Origin: an uncultured Eubacteriales bacterium
GTDB lineage: Bacteria; Bacillota_A; Clostridia; Oscillospirales; Acutalibacteraceae
Reading direction: 5' to 3'
DNA length: 8,602 bases
Assembly (NCBI GenBank): GCA_934454005.1
Contig: CAKSGI010000067.1
Span: 1 to 8,602, forward strand
The translations under genes were made by a program, and so were the position numbers. Below the pieces are notes generated by a model, which did no database searches, was not told the origin of the DNA, and saw only the letters and a list, made by a program, of their open reading frames with translations. Of this stretch, positions 7,059-8,602 are shown in pieces (position 1 is the first letter of the stretch; each line of letters opens with the position of its first letter).

Positions 7059-8492
7059 ATGAGAAAGAATTTTTATCCAGCAACTTTGTTATGTGATTTT
7101 TATAAAACATCACACAGAGAACAATATCCAGTGAACACAACTAAGATATATTCAACATGGACGCCAAGAACAAGCAGAATAGAAGGGATAAATGAAGTAG
7201 TAGCTTTTGGTTTTCAAGGATTTATAAAGGATTATTTAATAGATTTTTTCAACGAAAACTTTTTTGATAGAAAATTAGAAGATGTTATAGAGGAATATGA
7301 AAGAGTAATAAAACATTGCTTAGGTAAAGAAAAAGTAGATACTAGCCATATAAAAGCACTACATGAGTTAGGATATTTACCAATAAAGATATGTGCAGTT
7401 GATGAAGGAACTTTAGTACCAATTAGAGTACCAATGCTGACAATAGAGAATACCGTTGACGATTTTTTTTGGATAACTAATTATTTAGAAACACTTATGA
7501 GTACAATGTTATGGCAACCTACAACCTCAGCGACAATATCCCATACATATAGAAATATATTAAATGAATGGTACAATAAGACAGTCGAAGAAAACAACGA
7601 TTTTTTAAATGATGTAGCCTTCCAGGGGCATGATTTCAGTATGAGAGGAATGAGTTCTTTAGAAACTGTTAAAACATCAGGCGCAGGGCATTTATTGAAC
7701 TTTGTTGGCACTGATTCGATACCAGGAATATTGTATTTAGAAAAGAATTATAACTCAAATATAGAAAATGAAATGATAGGAACGTCAATCAGTGCAACAG
7801 AACATAGTGTTCAATGTGCTTATGGACAAGAAAAGGAATTTGAAACTTATAAAAGATTAATAAATGAAGTTTATCCTAATGGTTTAGTATCAATAGTTTC
7901 TGATACATGGGATTTATGGAATGTAATAAATAATTATCTTCCTAGATTACATGAAGATATTATGAAAAGAGATGGTAAGATTGTAATAAGACCAGATTCG
8001 GGAGAACCAATAGATATTCTATGTGGAAATCCTAATGGAAAAACAGAAAGCGAAAGAAAAGGTGTGATTGAATTGTTATGGGAACAATTTGGAGGAACTA
8101 TAACAAAACAAGGATATAAAGTTTTAGATAGTCATATAGGCGCTATATATGGCGATGCAATTACACTTCAAAGATGCAATGAGATATGTACTAGATTAGC
8201 GAAAAAAGGGTTCGCTTCAATTAATGTTGTGTTCGGAATCGGGTCATTTTCTTTTGCTTATAACACTAGGGATACATTTGGATTTGCTCTTAAATCAACT
8301 TATGCAGTTATAGGAGGCGAAGAAAACTTTTTATTTAAAAATCCTGTAACAGATAATGGAGTTAAGAAGTCTCAAAGAGGCAGGGTTTACGTTTATAGGA
8401 ATAATTTAAATAATTTAGTTCTAGACTTTGAATCAAGTTCTTCAAATGCACTATCTAATATTATAAGTTCTGGATTATATAATAATATTTGA
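7059..8492 (+). CDS. nadV: Nicotinamide phosphoribosyltransferase family protein (NAMPT/NadV-like), C-terminus replaced
   Basis: NAMPT joins nicotinamide and PRPP to give NMN, the first step of NAD+ salvage. The N-terminal LLCDFYKTSHREQYP matches the family's substrate-tyrosine segment (Y15). HDFSMRG places F193 and R196, GTDS places D219, TEHS places H249, and IRPDSG places R311 and D313, nearly the numbering of the human enzyme. FGIGSFSF replaces the usual FGSGG loop, and FKNPVTDNG then KKSQRGRV follow. Homology ends at about residue 447-449. The remaining 28-30 residues do not resemble the family and are antisense to an ABC-ATPase frame, so about 50 native residues are missing. Phage relatives include Namat, which uses ADP-ribose pyrophosphate instead of PRPP in the NARP1 NAD+-rebuilding pathway; no Prs-like partner is visible here to decide. 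It has its own promoter and ribosome-binding site. Family call is firm; substrate and activity of this truncated form are uncertain. Confidence 0.92.
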   Translation: MRKNFYPATLLCDFYKTSHREQYPVNTTKIYSTWTPRTSRIEGINEVVAFGFQGFIKDYLIDFFNENFFDRKLEDVIEEYERVIKHCLGKEKVDTSHIKALHELGYLPIKICAVDEGTLVPIRVPMLTIENTVDDFFWITNYLETLMSTMLWQPTTSATISHTYRNILNEWYNKTVEENNDFLNDVAFQGHDFSMRGMSSLETVKTSGAGHLLNFVGTDSIPGILYLEKNYNSNIENEMIGTSISATEHSVQCAYGQEKEFETYKRLINEVYPNGLVSIVSDTWDLWNVINNYLPRLHEDIMKRDGKIVIRPDSGEPIDILCGNPNGKTESERKGVIELLWEQFGGTITKQGYKVLDSHIGAIYGDAITLQRCNEICTRLAKKGFASINVVFGIGSFSFAYNTRDTFGFALKSTYAVIGGEENFLFKNPVTDNGVKKSQRGRVYVYRNNLNNLVLDFESSSSNALSNIISSGLYNNI

Positions 8493-8602
8493 GATAATAT
8501 TACTCTTGTTTTTTCACTTGTACTTATACTAAAAACAGATTTATTTAATATATCATTTGATAATCCTACCATCTTAAGTATTTCATCTACCCTATTATCT
8601 AT
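8393..8602 (-). CDS. ABC transporter ATPase fragment (truncated at both ends)
   Basis: Reading the minus strand from 8602, a 69-codon frame is open to the window edge and stops with TAA at 8395-8393. It reads like the second half of an ABC nucleotide-binding domain, closest in pattern to EcfA-type ATPases: RVDEILKMVGL, then a degenerate signature SISTSEKTRVIL where LSGGQ-x-x-R-V is usual, YNPELIILD as Walker B, and EELDSKSR as D-loop. The residue after the Walker B aspartate is Ser (LDSAF) instead of the catalytic Glu (LDEPT). It ends right after the D-loop helix, before the expected H-loop histidine, at the same point where NAMPT homology on the other strand breaks off. It is therefore a gene remnant or one side of a chimeric joint. 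A transport ATPase does not fit the replication module. Fold call is good; function and origin are unknown. Confidence 0.65.
   Translation of the reverse strand: MDNRVDEILKMVGLSNDILNKSVFSISTSEKTRVILSQILLYNPELIILDSAFEELDSKSRTKLFKLFL

Noticed and set aside
7025..7096. Small frame starting ATG in the NAMPT leader and running out of frame into the gene
   Set aside because: It has no ribosome-binding site of its own, consists mainly of Lys/Tyr/Arg codons from A/T-rich leader, and overlaps a well-supported start. It is probably not translated.
7481..7711. Minus-strand 76-codon open frame
   Set aside because: It lies wholly inside the conserved NAMPT core (including F193, R196 and the approach to D219) on the opposite strand and shows no recognisable motif. 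It is a shadow of the real gene.
8393..8489. C-terminal residues of the NAMPT-family frame as a new Ser/Asn-rich tail domain
   Set aside because: They are exactly antisense to the Walker B and D-loop region of the ABC-ATPase fragment, which explains their composition better than a novel domain.
1..8602. CRISPR arrays, tRNA or rRNA genes, insertion sequences
   Set aside because: No regularly spaced direct repeats, no cloverleaf with a T-loop consensus, no rRNA-like stretch and no transposase frame were seen on either strand.

Overview
The window is AT-rich (only about a quarter G+C by eye), codes densely on the + strand, uses ATA/AGA/TTA-rich codons and strong Shine-Dalgarno sites, and reads with the standard bacterial code. 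This points to a low-GC Firmicute, most likely a clostridial host. The gene content looks like the DNA-replication module of a large bacteriophage or phage-plasmid rather than a chromosome. Clostridial phages that carry their own Pol III subunits are known, the botulinum c-st type being one example. Any link to that group is inference from gene content.

Layout. Positions 2-2161 hold the C-terminal two-thirds of a DnaE-type DNA polymerase III alpha subunit, whose 5' end lies outside the window. It is followed almost without a gap by a RecD2-like SF1B helicase (2183-4369). A strong hairpin with a T-tract (4423-4465) closes this unit, and a promoter (about 4374-4434) overlaps that hairpin. The second unit holds a P-loop/SF2-like phage helicase (4481-5764) and, after a structured 117-base gap, a DnaN-like sliding clamp (5882-6928). 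Both start with TTG. A second promoter (about 6937-6997), matching the first in about 27 of 32 bases, drives a third unit with a nicotinamide phosphoribosyltransferase-family gene (7059-8492).

How the genes fit together. Polymerase, clamp and two helicases would give the element a largely self-made replication machine. The NAMPT-family enzyme would rebuild NAD+ from nicotinamide. That could support replication (for example NAD+-dependent ligase) or blunt host defences that deplete NAD+.

The most unusual signal is at the 3' end. The NAMPT homology stops at about residue 447-449 (about nt 8400), roughly 50 residues short of the family's C-terminus. The last 28-30 residues of the reading frame are the antisense of an ABC-transporter ATPase fragment on the minus strand (8602 down to 8393). 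That fragment is itself cut off before its H-loop at the same place. Two genes broken tail-to-tail at one point mean either a genuine rearrangement or a chimeric assembly, and this should be settled before the C-terminus of the NAMPT gene is trusted.
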